Origin: Clostridiales bacterium
GTDB taxonomy: Bacteria; Bacillota; Clostridia; Christensenellales; Aristaeellaceae
Assembly (NCBI GenBank): GCA_019419995.1
Contig: JAHZHZ010000008.1
Span: 1-64,000, forward strand
DNA: 64,000 nt
Direction: 5' to 3'
In this document: piece by piece, positions 8,393 to 17,215 of the stretch
How the letters are laid out: each line of letters begins with the position of its first letter
Numbering within the stretch: position 1 is the stretch's first letter
Notes under the pieces: generated by a model
Told to the model about the DNA's origin: nothing
What the model saw: only the letters and a program-made list of their open reading frames with translations
Database searches by the model: none
Program-made: the position numbers and the translations under genes

Positions 8393-10357
8393 ATGGATCG
8401 CATGCGCGAGCTGGTAGACCGGCTCAACGAAACCGCCTATCAATATTATACGCTGGATGAACCCACCATCTCCGACGGAGAATGGGATGCCCTCTATGAC
8501 GAACTGGTGCGCTTGGAAAAGCAGACCGGACAGCGCCTCGAGGATTCTCCCACTCGCCGGGTGGGCGGAGCAGTGCTGGAGGGTTTTGAGCCACACACCC
8601 ATCTCGCTCGGCTGTGGAGTATGGGCAAGGCTCAGTCCATTGCAGAATTGAGGGATTGGGCCACGCGAGCGGAAAAACTGCGCTTGGAAGCGGGACTTCC
8701 GGCGCTGAAATATGTGGTGGAGCATAAATTTGACGGCTTGACGGTGAATTTGACCTACGAAGAGGGCCGGCTCATTGGCGCAGCTACCCGAGGTAATGGG
8801 ATCACCGGGGAAGAGATTCTCCAACAGGCCATGACTATACGCTCCATTCCCCTGAGTATTCCCTTTAAGGGGCGCATGGAAGTGCACGGAGAGGCCTTCA
8901 TGAAGCTGTCGCAGTTGGAGGCGTACAACCGCACGGCCAAGGAACCGCTGAAAAATGCCCGCAATGCCGCCGCAGGTGCGCTGAGGAATTTGGATCCCAC
9001 AGTAACCGCTGCCCGGAAGCTGGATGCCTGTTTTTACGACGTGGGCTATATCGAGGGGCGCGACTTTGCCTCTCAGAAGGAAATGATAGATTTCCTTCGG
9101 GACAACCGCTTCCCGGTCTCCGGTTGTGAGGTGTACGCGGATAATCTGGATGCGGCCATTGATGCGGTGCATGCCATTGAGACCTCCCGTGAAGAGCTGG
9201 ACTACATGATCGATGGCGCCGTCATCAAAATTACGGATTTCGCTACTCGGCGCGCCTTGGGTTATACGGATAAGTTTCCCCGCTGGGCCGTGGCCTACAA
9301 GTTTGAGGCGGAGGAAGCCACTGCTACGCTGGAGGCCGTCACCTGGCAGATTGGGCGTACAGGTAAATTGACGCCGCTGGCCCATCTTTCGCCGGTGGAA
9401 TTGGCGGGAGCTACTGTGCGCAGGGCTACGTTAAACAACTGGCAGGACATTCAGCGCAAGCGAGTGAAGATCGGCGCGAAAGTGTGGATTCGCCGCTCCA
9501 ACGAAGTTATTCCGGAGATTATGGGGCGAGTGGACGAATATGCGCAGGACGAGCGGGAGGTGGTCAAGCCTGAGGTCTGCCCTGCCTGTGGAACGGCTTT
9601 GGTGGAACGGGGCGCCCATCTGTTTTGTCCCAACCGGGACAAATGCAGGCCCCAGCTGGTAATGCGCCTGTCCCACTTTGCCAGCAGAGATGCCATGGAT
9701 ATTGATACCTTCTCGGAAAAGACAGCCGCCCAACTGGTGGAAGCAGGGCTGGTGCATCAGGCGGATCAGCTCTACCGCCTGGATCTTTCATCCCTGTGTC
9801 GCCTGGAACGCTTCGGGGAAAAGAAAGCCCAAAACTTGTTGGAGGCCATCGAGCGCAGCAAGGATCGCCCGCTGGCAAATTTTATCTATGCTCTCGGTAT
9901 TCCCAACATCGGAAGCAAGACGGCCCGGGATTTGGCGCAGAGGTATCCGGATCTTCAGTTGTTGCGCAGTGCGCCCCGTGAGGAACTGTTAGAAATGGAC
10001 GATGTGGGCGGCATTGTGGCTGATTCCATTCGCAGCTTTTTTGAAGATGAGGAAAACTTGCGCCTGGTTAATGCACTGCTGGCAGCAGGCGTGCATCCTC
10101 GCGCCCCACGGAAGGCAGCAGGCGGCGTGCTGGAGGGAAAGACGCTGGTGGTTACCGGCACGCTCTCCTCCATGTCCCGCAGCGAGGCGGAGGAGGCTAT
10201 CCGGCAGGCAGGAGGGAAGGCAGCAGGCTCTGTTTCCAAGAAGACATCCATGGTGGTGGCCGGGGAGAATGCGGGCAGTAAACTGGAAAAGGCCAATGCC
10301 CTGGGCGTGCCCGTAATTGGAGAAGCGGAATTTTTAACGATGCTTTCCGAGAGATGA
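8393..10357 (+). CDS. ligA: NAD-dependent DNA ligase LigA, divergent variant
   Basis: A 654-residue ligase that seals nicks in DNA during replication and repair using NAD. Seen in order: Ia and nucleotidyltransferase domain with active lysine in HKFDG, OB fold, a four-cysteine zinc finger (CPACG, then CPNRDKC), helix-hairpin-helix repeats and a C-terminal BRCT domain (LEGKTLVVTGTLSSMSRSEA). Several positions usually constant in LigA differ: KxDGLA is KFDGLTV, TRGDG is TRGNG, ATLHN is ATLNN and RAGDVIP is RSNEVIP. The start at 8393 is preferred because GGAGG lies just before it; an upstream ATG at 8363 is inside pcrA without a ribosome site. Its place after pcrA matches B. subtilis. Confidence 0.93.
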   Translation: MDRMRELVDRLNETAYQYYTLDEPTISDGEWDALYDELVRLEKQTGQRLEDSPTRRVGGAVLEGFEPHTHLARLWSMGKAQSIAELRDWATRAEKLRLEAGLPALKYVVEHKFDGLTVNLTYEEGRLIGAATRGNGITGEEILQQAMTIRSIPLSIPFKGRMEVHGEAFMKLSQLEAYNRTAKEPLKNARNAAAGALRNLDPTVTAARKLDACFYDVGYIEGRDFASQKEMIDFLRDNRFPVSGCEVYADNLDAAIDAVHAIETSREELDYMIDGAVIKITDFATRRALGYTDKFPRWAVAYKFEAEEATATLEAVTWQIGRTGKLTPLAHLSPVELAGATVRRATLNNWQDIQRKRVKIGAKVWIRRSNEVIPEIMGRVDEYAQDEREVVKPEVCPACGTALVERGAHLFCPNRDKCRPQLVMRLSHFASRDAMDIDTFSEKTAAQLVEAGLVHQADQLYRLDLSSLCRLERFGEKKAQNLLEAIERSKDRPLANFIYALGIPNIGSKTARDLAQRYPDLQLLRSAPREELLEMDDVGGIVADSIRSFFEDEENLRLVNALLAAGVHPRAPRKAAGGVLEGKTLVVTGTLSSMSRSEAEEAIRQAGGKAAGSVSKKTSMVVAGENAGSKLEKANALGVPVIGEAEFLTMLSER

Positions 10358-10401
10358 CAGTCGGTAAATTTGTGTAAAGAGGTGCAAAAGGCGCGGTTTT
10401 G

Positions 10402-10410
10402 TGATATAAT
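10402..10410 (+). promoter_or_regulatory. Extended -10 promoter for the yicC-rpe gene run
   Basis: TGATATAAT (10402-10410) is a TGn-extended perfect -10 box, 36 bases upstream of yicC. No good -35 is seen 17 bases upstream, as is usual for extended -10 promoters. Confidence 0.6.
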
Positions 10411-10445
10411 GCTTGTATTCTAATCTAAGGTGGAGGCGTATTCAT

Positions 10446-11315
10446 ATGCTGAGCATGACGGGATATGGCCGAGCCACGGTAGACGTGGATGGCCGCCAGC
10501 TCACGGTTGAATTAAAGAGCGTAAACCACCGCTTTCTGGACATTGCGTTTCGCATGCCGCGCAATCTGATGTTTCTGGAAGATGCGGCCCGCAAGCAGAT
10601 CAGCCAGAAGCTGGCTCGGGGCCATGTGGATGTATTTGTGACTTACCGGAACCAGCGCAGCGACGCCCGGCAAGTGAGCGTGGATCGGGCGTTGTTCGAT
10701 GCCTACGCCGCTTCCCTGGAGGAACTGGCTGCCACCGGTGTACGAGATGACCGGAGCCTGATGAGCATTGCCCGGTTGCCGGACGTATTGACGGTTACAG
10801 AGGCCCAGGAAGATCAGGAGGCACTGACGAATCTGTTGACCCAGAGTTTGGGGGCAGCGCTGGATCAGCTCCTGGCGATGCGCGCCCGGGAGGGTACTGA
10901 GATCGAAAAGGATCTTCGCTTTCGCGCTGAGCGGATTGAGCAGCTCACCTGTCGCGTGGAGGAGCGCTATCCCGAGACGGTTGAGGAGTATCGGCAGCGC
11001 CTGAAAGTTGCAATTGAAGAGTTGATCGGCCAGAATGTGGACGAGACCCGGCTTTTGACGGAAGTGGCCGTCATGGCCGATCGCAGCGCCATCGCAGAGG
11101 AGACCGTGCGATTGCATGCCCATCTGGCGCAGTTGAGGGAATGCCTGGAGAAGGCGGAACCGGTGGGCAGGAGGATCGATTTTCTGGTGCAGGAACTCAA
11201 CCGGGAAGTTAACACCATATCCTCCAAGTCTCAGGACGTACCCATCACACAGCTGGCGGTTAGTCTGAAGGCGGAGATCGAAAAGTTGCGGGAACAGATC
11301 CAGAACATCGAATAG
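10446..11315 (+). CDS. yicC: YicC-family endoribonuclease
   Basis: A 289-residue protein of the YicC/YloC family, hexameric RNases that cut small RNAs and mRNAs. It starts with the family signature MLSMTGYGRA and has SVNHRFLDI near residue 25. The C-terminal DUF1732 region (RIDFLVQELNREVNT, then SVSLK-like LAVSLKAEIEKLREQ) is present. The start at 10446 is chosen over 10413 from the signature and GGAGG upstream. It is the first gene of the housekeeping run; in many Firmicutes remA lies between yicC and gmk, but here only 37 bases separate them. Confidence 0.93.
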   Translation: MLSMTGYGRATVDVDGRQLTVELKSVNHRFLDIAFRMPRNLMFLEDAARKQISQKLARGHVDVFVTYRNQRSDARQVSVDRALFDAYAASLEELAATGVRDDRSLMSIARLPDVLTVTEAQEDQEALTNLLTQSLGAALDQLLAMRAREGTEIEKDLRFRAERIEQLTCRVEERYPETVEEYRQRLKVAIEELIGQNVDETRLLTEVAVMADRSAIAEETVRLHAHLAQLRECLEKAEPVGRRIDFLVQELNREVNTISSKSQDVPITQLAVSLKAEIEKLREQIQNIE

Positions 11316-11352
11316 TTCCTTTACCAAAGCATACATAAGGGGATGGTTTCAT

Positions 11353-11991
11353 ATGGGAAATCGTGGAATGCTGTTTGTAATTTCGGGGCCTGCGGGAGCG
11401 GGCAAATCCGAAATTGTCAAGACGCTTTTGAAAAAGCATCCGGATGTGCGCCTGTCCGTGTCCTGCACGACTCGCGCACCGCGTCCTGGCGAGGTGGATG
11501 GTGTGAGCTATCACTTTGTGGACGAGCAGAAGTTTGACCAATTGATCCGGGAAGAGGCATTCTACGAATGGGCCCATGTGCATCAAAACCGCTACGGCAC
11601 CCTCAAGAGTGTGGTACAGGAAGAGCTGGAACGGGGCAACGACCTGATTCTGGAAATTGATGTACAGGGTTGTCTGCAGGTGTTGGAACAGGATACTTCC
11701 GCTGTGGGCATTTTCGTTTGCCCGCCCAGCCGGGAGAACTTGGAAAAGCGGCTGCGTGCACGGGGAACGGAGACAGAGGAATCCATCCGCGTGCGTTTGA
11801 ACAATGTGGCTGGTGAAGTAGCCGCTGCTTACAAATATCATTACGTGATCGTCCATCAGGATTGGAGTGTCGTGCCCAATGCGCTGGAGCTGGCGGCGGA
11901 ACAGGTGTATGCCATCATCACCGCCAAGCGCTTGGAAGAGTGCCGACACAGGGATTTTCTGGATAATCTGAGCGCGGAATTGCGCGCATGA
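11353..11991 (+). CDS. gmk: Guanylate kinase
   Basis: A 212-residue kinase that converts GMP to GDP with ATP. The P-loop GPAGAGKSEI is at residues 11-20. The GMP-binding segment SVSCTTRAPRPGEVDGVSYHF follows the family closely, and the lid region RLRARGTETEESIRVRL is intact. Length is normal. The conserved position before rpoZ supports the call. Confidence 0.96.
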   Translation: MGNRGMLFVISGPAGAGKSEIVKTLLKKHPDVRLSVSCTTRAPRPGEVDGVSYHFVDEQKFDQLIREEAFYEWAHVHQNRYGTLKSVVQEELERGNDLILEIDVQGCLQVLEQDTSAVGIFVCPPSRENLEKRLRARGTETEESIRVRLNNVAGEVAAAYKYHYVIVHQDWSVVPNALELAAEQVYAIITAKRLEECRHRDFLDNLSAELRA

Positions 11992-12037
11992 CACCCCCTT
12001 GGGGGCAATCAATTCAAAACGAGGAGGAAAAGCATTT

Positions 12038-12259
12038 ATGATGACGGAACCGCCCATTGGCGAATTGCTCAAAAAGGTGGACTGCCGCTATACGCTGGCT
12101 GTGGAGGCGTCCAAGCGCGCCCGGGAACTGATTGGCGGAAGCCTGCCCCTGATTGATACCAAGGACAGCAATCCGCTTTCCATTGCCATTGAGGAGATCA
12201 ACCGAGGCTTGATCACTTATTCCAGAAATGAGGAAGTCGAGTCAGGAGAGAACGGATAA
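12038..12259 (+). CDS. rpoZ: RNA polymerase omega subunit
   Basis: A 73-residue omega subunit, which helps assemble RNA polymerase by holding beta-prime. Seen are the CRYTLAVEASKRARELI helix, where the usual form is R(F/Y)xLVxxxxKRARQL, and the NPLSIAIEEINRG segment. The start at 12038 follows GAGGAGG; upstream in-frame starts lack one. Gene order gmk-rpoZ-coaBC is conserved in Firmicutes. Confidence 0.93.
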   Translation: MMTEPPIGELLKKVDCRYTLAVEASKRARELIGGSLPLIDTKDSNPLSIAIEEINRGLITYSRNEEVESGENG

Positions 12260-12289
12260 CGGTAACCGCCCAGCAGCATAGTTTTTGAC

Positions 12290-12330
12290 GCGAAAACCCG
12301 ATTTTCAAGAAATGAAGCATCGGTTTTCGC
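12290..12330 (+). repeat. Inverted repeat between rpoZ and coaBC
   Basis: GCGAAAACCCGAT (12290-12302) pairs with ATCGGTTTTCGC (12319-12330) with one bulged C. What follows is T-rich but not a clean T tract, so it may be a partial terminator that lowers downstream expression. It stops 33 bases before coaBC. Confidence 0.5.
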
Positions 12331-12363
12331 TTGTTGTGTTGATTGAAAAGGGGGATATATTTC

Positions 12364-13551
12364 ATGCTTACGGGAAGGCGTATCGTATTGGGCGTCACTG
12401 GCGGTATTGCCGCCTACAAAGCCTGCGACTTGGTGAGCCGGCTGAAAAAACGGGGAGCTGAGGTGCGTGTGGTGCTTACGGCGCATGCCTGTGAGTTTGT
12501 GCAGCCGCTGACCTTTGAAACCCTCAGCGGAAATCCTGCCTATACTGATTCCTTCGACCGCAAGTATGAAATAGAGCACATTGCCCTGGCAAAGTGGGGA
12601 GAACTTCTCTTGGTTGCCCCAGCCACGGCCAATATCATGGCTAAAATGGCCGCGGGTATTGCCGATGATTTGCTCAGTACTACCTGTCTGGCCATGGGGC
12701 GCACGCTGATTGCTCCCGCCATGAACAGTGCCATGTGGCGGCATGCTGCCACCCGGCAGAACCTTCAAATTCTGCAGGATCGCGGTGTAGACGTGGTGGG
12801 CCCCGAATCAGGACATCTGGCCTGTGGAGACGAGGACATTGGCCGCATGGCCGATCCAGAATCCATTGTTCAGGCCGTGGAAAATTTGCTGAATCCTCGG
12901 CGGGATCTGGAGGGCTGTAGCGTACTGGTTACCGCGGGACCCACGGTGGAGCGCATCGATCCGGTGCGTTACATTACCAACCGATCCACGGGCAAAATGG
13001 GTTATGCCCTGGCCGAGGCTGCTGCAGCGCGTGGGGCGCGGGTAACGCTTATTTCCGGACCCACCCGGCTGGAACCGCCTCGGGGGGTGGAATTTTGTGC
13101 AGTGGAGTCCAGTGCGCAGCTTTGCGAAGCAGTGTTGGCGGCAGGTGCACGAGCAGATGTGGTGATTCAAGCGGCTGCTCCTGCGGATTTCAGGCCCAAA
13201 TGGGTGGCGGATCAGAAGATTAAGAAGACGGAATCTGGGATGATTCTTGAGCTGGAATCTACTACGGATATTGCCGCAGAATTGGGCCGCCGCAAGCGTT
13301 CGGGTCAGATCCTGGTGGCCTTTGCCGCAGAGACCAGAGATATGCTTGACAATGCCCGGGGAAAGTTAACACGCAAAAATGCCGATCTGATCGTGGCCAA
13401 CGATGTATCTCGCAGCGATGCGGGCTTTGGCGTGGATACCAACGTAGTGACCCTCATTACTCCCCTTGAGGTGTTGCCCCTGGAAAAAATGAGTAAACGT
13501 GCGGTAGCAGATGCCATTTTGGACTGCGTGCGCCGGATTATGAATTCATGA
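12364..13551 (+). CDS. coaBC: Bifunctional phosphopantothenoylcysteine decarboxylase/synthetase
   Basis: A 395-residue enzyme for two steps of coenzyme A synthesis: coupling of cysteine to 4'-phosphopantothenate (CoaB) and decarboxylation of the product (CoaC). CoaC is N-terminal, with GVTGGIAAYKACDL, the FMN-site region VAPATANIMAKMA, APAMNSAMW and the substrate-recognition cysteine in HLACGDED. CoaB begins near residue 195 with VTAGPTVERIDPVRYITNRS. The ATG at 12364 is chosen because it heads the conserved RRIVLGVTGG start; an upstream TTG is less likely. The stop overlaps priA by 4 bases (ATGA). Confidence 0.95.
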   Translation: MLTGRRIVLGVTGGIAAYKACDLVSRLKKRGAEVRVVLTAHACEFVQPLTFETLSGNPAYTDSFDRKYEIEHIALAKWGELLLVAPATANIMAKMAAGIADDLLSTTCLAMGRTLIAPAMNSAMWRHAATRQNLQILQDRGVDVVGPESGHLACGDEDIGRMADPESIVQAVENLLNPRRDLEGCSVLVTAGPTVERIDPVRYITNRSTGKMGYALAEAAAARGARVTLISGPTRLEPPRGVEFCAVESSAQLCEAVLAAGARADVVIQAAAPADFRPKWVADQKIKKTESGMILELESTTDIAAELGRRKRSGQILVAFAAETRDMLDNARGKLTRKNADLIVANDVSRSDAGFGVDTNVVTLITPLEVLPLEKMSKRAVADAILDCVRRIMNS

Positions 13552-15776
13552 ACTGCTATGCCCATGTGATTGTGGATCTCTCTGCGGATGCCTTGGATCG
13601 CCTGTTCAGTTATTCCGTACCGGATGAAATAGAAGTGCGGCCCGGCCATCGGGTGCGTGTTCCTTTCGGCCCGCGACAGGTGGAGGGTTATGTGGTGAGT
13701 ATTTCCGAGGAATGTGACGTTCCTCCCGAGAAGGTTCGTCCGTTGCTGGAAGTTTTGGATCGGGATCCGGCAATATTGCCGGAGCAGATGGCCTTGGCAG
13801 AATGGATGCACGGACGCTATCTGTGTAATCTGGTGGATGCTCTTCGACTGATGATTCCCGCTCAGATGCGCGGTGGAAGGGTGCATGTGCGCAGTAAGCG
13901 CTGGGTGCGATTGTGCCTGAGCCCTGAAGAAATCCGGCAATTTGAGAAGGACAATCCACGCGCTCGTCGACAGGTGGAACTTTTGCGTCTGCTGGTGGCG
14001 GGTGACCGGGAGGCGGCTGAGCTGCCAGCATCAGCGCTCAGAGCGTTGAAGGATCGGGGCGCGGTGGAAATTTATGAATGCGAAGTTCGTCGCAAGCCAC
14101 TGCCGCTGCAAGAGCCTGATGGGCATCAGGACTTTGAACTTACGGGCGGTCAGAGGCGGGCGGTGGAGGCCATTGTGACTGCCATGGACGCCGGTGGTGG
14201 ACGGTTTCTGCTCAACGGCGTCACCGGCAGCGGGAAGACAGAGGTCTACATCCGTTGCATCCGGCATGCTTTGGCCCAAGGCAAGGGAGCAATTGTGCTG
14301 GTGCCGGAAATTGCCCTCACGCCGCAGATGGTCTCTTGGTTTCGGGCTCGGTTTGGAGATGGAGCCGCTGTGCTCCATTCGGGACTTTCCGCGGGTGAAA
14401 GATTTGACGAATGGCGGCGAATCCGCTATGGCGAAGCCCGAGTGGTGGTGGGTGCTCGCAGTGCCGTCTTTGCCCCCATGGAGAATATTGGAGTCATTAT
14501 TGTAGACGAGGAGCATGAAAATAGCTATCAGTCTGAGAGTCGCCCCCGTTACGATGCTCGGGAAGTGGCATGGCGGCGCACTGAAGTGAACCGGGGGGTG
14601 CTGGTGCTGGGCAGTGCCACGCCGTCCATCTCCAGCTTTATGCGCACTATGCCCGTGGTGCGCCCGGAGAATCGCCTGCAGTTGCTGGAAATGCAGCAGC
14701 GGGTGGGTGGGCGGCCTCTCCCCCAGGTGGACTTGGTGGATATGAGGGGCGAATTTGAGCGGGGCAATCATTCTGTACTTTCTGCAAAGCTAGCTGCAGC
14801 TTTGGAAGAATGTCTCAGTGGGGGAGAGCAGGCCGTGCTCTTTATCAATCGAAGAGGTCATTCTACCTTTGTTTCCTGCCGCAAGTGTGGCTATGTGGTC
14901 AAATGTCCCCAGTGCGACGTCTCCATGACCTATCATCAGGTAGAAAACCGCCTCAAGTGCCATTACTGTGGCTATACGATGGCTCCTCCCCAAACCTGTC
15001 CTCAGTGTGGCAGTGCCTACATCAAGTACTTTGGCGCGGGAACCCAGAAGGTGGCGGAGGAAGTTTCCAAATTTTTCCCCAGGGCACGCATCGTGCGCAT
15101 GGACGTGGATACTACCCGTGGGAAGGATGCTCATGAAAAGATTCTCAGGCGCTTTCGGGCCGGTGAAGCCAATGTGCTCATTGGCACACAGATGATCGCC
15201 AAAGGACTGGATTTTCCAAATGTCACGTTGGTGGGCGTGGTGGCAGCGGACATGACGCTTAACCTGCCGGACTACCGAAGCGTAGAGCGCACCTTTCAGC
15301 TCATCACGCAGGTGGCGGGCCGGGCTGGCCGAGGGGAAAAACCCGGTCGGGTCATCGTGCAGACCTACGAGCCTGAGCATTACGGCATACGTCTGGCGGC
15401 AGCTCAGGATTTCCGGGCCTTTTATCGCAGGGAGAGTGCCTTTCGCAAGAGCGCTCTCTATCCCCCCTACACGCAGATTATGCGCATCGTGTATTCCGGA
15501 AAGGAAGAAGCAAAGGTGCGCGCTGCCGCTCAGGCAGACGAGGAAAGGTTTAACCGCTTTCTGGATCAGCAAGGTATGCGGCGAGACGTGGTGCAGCTCA
15601 GGGCGTTGGAAGCGCCCATTTCATTGCTGCGGGGGGAGCACCGGTGGCAACTGTTTCTGAAAATGTATTTTAAGGGAGATCTTGGCGCTGCATGTGCGCG
15701 CATGCAGGAAATGGCGGGCGCTGCGCCCGAAGGCGTGCGTGCGGAGTTGGAGGTCAATCCCGTAAACATGTTTTAA
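13548..15776 (+). CDS. priA: Primosomal protein N' (replication restart helicase)
   Basis: A 742-residue superfamily 2 3'-5' helicase that recognises stalled forks and reloads the replisome. Seen are an N-terminal DNA-binding domain, Walker A GVTGSGKTEVY, DEEH box VDEEHENSYQ, motif III GSATPS, and a zinc-binding insert with eight cysteines between CRKCGYVVKCPQC and CPQCGSAYIK. Motifs V and VI (GTQMIAKGLDFPNVTLVGV, QVAGRAGRGEK) are complete. It overlaps coaBC by ATGA, the usual Firmicutes arrangement. Confidence 0.96.
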   Translation: MNCYAHVIVDLSADALDRLFSYSVPDEIEVRPGHRVRVPFGPRQVEGYVVSISEECDVPPEKVRPLLEVLDRDPAILPEQMALAEWMHGRYLCNLVDALRLMIPAQMRGGRVHVRSKRWVRLCLSPEEIRQFEKDNPRARRQVELLRLLVAGDREAAELPASALRALKDRGAVEIYECEVRRKPLPLQEPDGHQDFELTGGQRRAVEAIVTAMDAGGGRFLLNGVTGSGKTEVYIRCIRHALAQGKGAIVLVPEIALTPQMVSWFRARFGDGAAVLHSGLSAGERFDEWRRIRYGEARVVVGARSAVFAPMENIGVIIVDEEHENSYQSESRPRYDAREVAWRRTEVNRGVLVLGSATPSISSFMRTMPVVRPENRLQLLEMQQRVGGRPLPQVDLVDMRGEFERGNHSVLSAKLAAALEECLSGGEQAVLFINRRGHSTFVSCRKCGYVVKCPQCDVSMTYHQVENRLKCHYCGYTMAPPQTCPQCGSAYIKYFGAGTQKVAEEVSKFFPRARIVRMDVDTTRGKDAHEKILRRFRAGEANVLIGTQMIAKGLDFPNVTLVGVVAADMTLNLPDYRSVERTFQLITQVAGRAGRGEKPGRVIVQTYEPEHYGIRLAAAQDFRAFYRRESAFRKSALYPPYTQIMRIVYSGKEEAKVRAAAQADEERFNRFLDQQGMRRDVVQLRALEAPISLLRGEHRWQLFLKMYFKGDLGAACARMQEMAGAAPEGVRAELEVNPVNMF

Positions 15777-15791
15777 GCGAGGGAAAGCATT

Positions 15792-16265
15792 ATGGCGATT
15801 CGCAAAATTGTAAAGCTGGGCGAAGATGAAATTCTGCGTAAGCACGCCCGCAAGGTGGAAAAGTTTGATAAACGGCTCTGGACGTTGCTGGACGACATGG
15901 CCGACACCATGTACGATGCTGACGGAGCGGGGCTGGCAGGTCCTCAGGTGGGCATTCTCAAGCGTGTGGTGGTTATCGACGTGGGCGAAGGCCTGGTGGA
16001 GCTGGTGAACCCGGAAATCGTTGCCGAGGAGGGGAGCCAGATGTGCATAGAGGGCTGCCTCTCTGTGCCTGGACGCCGGGGACGAGTGGAGCGTCCGGCG
16101 AAGGTGCGTGTGCGCGCCCAGAACCGGAGGGGAGAGGTAATCGAGCTGGAAGGCGAGAGCTTTCTGGCCAATGCGTTGTGTCACGAAATTGATCATCTTG
16201 ATGGTGTTATTTATGTGGATAAAATGCTGGAAGATGTGACTGACCAGTATGAGGAGGATAAGTGA
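15792..16265 (+). CDS. def: Peptide deformylase
   Basis: A 157-residue iron/zinc hydrolase that removes the formyl group from nascent proteins. All three motifs are present: GAGLAGPQVG (Gly replaces the more usual Ala in GxGLAAPQ), EGCLSVPG with the metal cysteine, and CHEIDHLDG with the HExxH metal site and catalytic Glu. Length fits the shorter type I/III proteins. It lies directly before fmt, which adds the formyl group. Confidence 0.95.
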   Translation: MAIRKIVKLGEDEILRKHARKVEKFDKRLWTLLDDMADTMYDADGAGLAGPQVGILKRVVVIDVGEGLVELVNPEIVAEEGSQMCIEGCLSVPGRRGRVERPAKVRVRAQNRRGEVIELEGESFLANALCHEIDHLDGVIYVDKMLEDVTDQYEEDK

Positions 16266-17200
16266 GCATGCGCATCGTATTTATGGGAACGCCGGAATTT
16301 GCCGTGCCCTCTCTGCGAGCGCTGCTGGAAAACGGGTATCAGGTGGAGGCAGCGTTTACGCAGCCGGATCGTCCGGCAGGACGCGGACAGAAGCTGACGG
16401 CCTGTCCGGTGAAGTTGCTGGCCCAGGAGCGGGGTGTACCTGTACATCAGTTTGAAAAAATCAAAGCGCCGGAGGGAGTGGCGTGCCTGAAGGAATTGAA
16501 ACCGGATTTGGTGGTCACCGCCGCTTTCGGCCAGATACTCAGCCGGGAGATTCTAGAGGTGCCTCGATACGGGACGATCAACGTACATGCGTCTCTATTG
16601 CCTGCCTATCGTGGCTCCGCGCCCATTAACTGGTGTATCATCAACGGTGAGAGGGAAGCGGGGGTCACGACCATGCTTACAGATGTGGGTATGGATACGG
16701 GCGATATGCTTCTAAAGGTGCGGACGCCCATCGGTGAATTGGAAACGGCGGGAGAATTGACTGTCCGTTTGGCGGAACTGGGTGCCCAGCTGCTGATTGA
16801 AACGCTCAGGGGCTATCCCCACGGCGGCTTGACGCCTCAGAAACAGGATGAACGCTTGGCCAGCTATCAGCCCATGCTCAAAAAGGAAATGGGGCACATT
16901 GACTGGACGAAGGCGGCGTCGGAAATCGCTTGTCTGGTGCGGGGACTCAATCCCTGGCCGTGCGCCTATGCGCAGGGAGATATGGGGAGACTGAAGATTT
17001 ATCTGGCTCGCTCCTGCGAGGCGCGTTTCCAGGCGCCCGCCGGCACAGTGACTTTGGCTTCGGCCAAAGAAGGCCTGTTCGTGGCCTGCGGCGAGGGATG
17101 GCTGGAAATACTGGAAATGCAGGCCCCCAATGCCCGGAGAATGACGGCAAAGGCTTATCTTCAGGGTAAGCGCATCGACGAGGGCAGCAAATTGGACTAA
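16262..17200 (+). CDS. fmt: Methionyl-tRNA formyltransferase
   Basis: A 312-residue enzyme that formylates initiator Met-tRNA with 10-formyl-THF. N-terminal motif MRIVFMGTPEFAVPSL, catalytic region NVHASLLPAYRGSAPINW and the DVGMDTGDML loop are seen, followed by the smaller C-terminal OB-like domain (WTKAASEIACLVRGLNPWP). Two starts are possible: GTG at 16262, which overlaps the def stop and sits 5 bases from GAGGAG, or ATG at 16268. The protein differs by two residues only. Confidence 0.95.
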   Translation: MSMRIVFMGTPEFAVPSLRALLENGYQVEAAFTQPDRPAGRGQKLTACPVKLLAQERGVPVHQFEKIKAPEGVACLKELKPDLVVTAAFGQILSREILEVPRYGTINVHASLLPAYRGSAPINWCIINGEREAGVTTMLTDVGMDTGDMLLKVRTPIGELETAGELTVRLAELGAQLLIETLRGYPHGGLTPQKQDERLASYQPMLKKEMGHIDWTKAASEIACLVRGLNPWPCAYAQGDMGRLKIYLARSCEARFQAPAGTVTLASAKEGLFVACGEGWLEILEMQAPNARRMTAKAYLQGKRIDEGSKLD

Positions 17201-17215
17201 GGAAAGGCATGGCCG

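Noticed and set aside
8360..9385. Long open frame on the minus strand opposite ligA (341 codons)
   Set aside because: It lies antisense to a strongly conserved gene, has no ribosome site and its translation has no recognisable motif; it is a shadow of codon bias.
11991..12006. CCCCC-TT-GGGGG hairpin after gmk as a terminator
   Set aside because: The loop is only two bases and no T tract follows; rpoZ begins shortly after and belongs to the same run.
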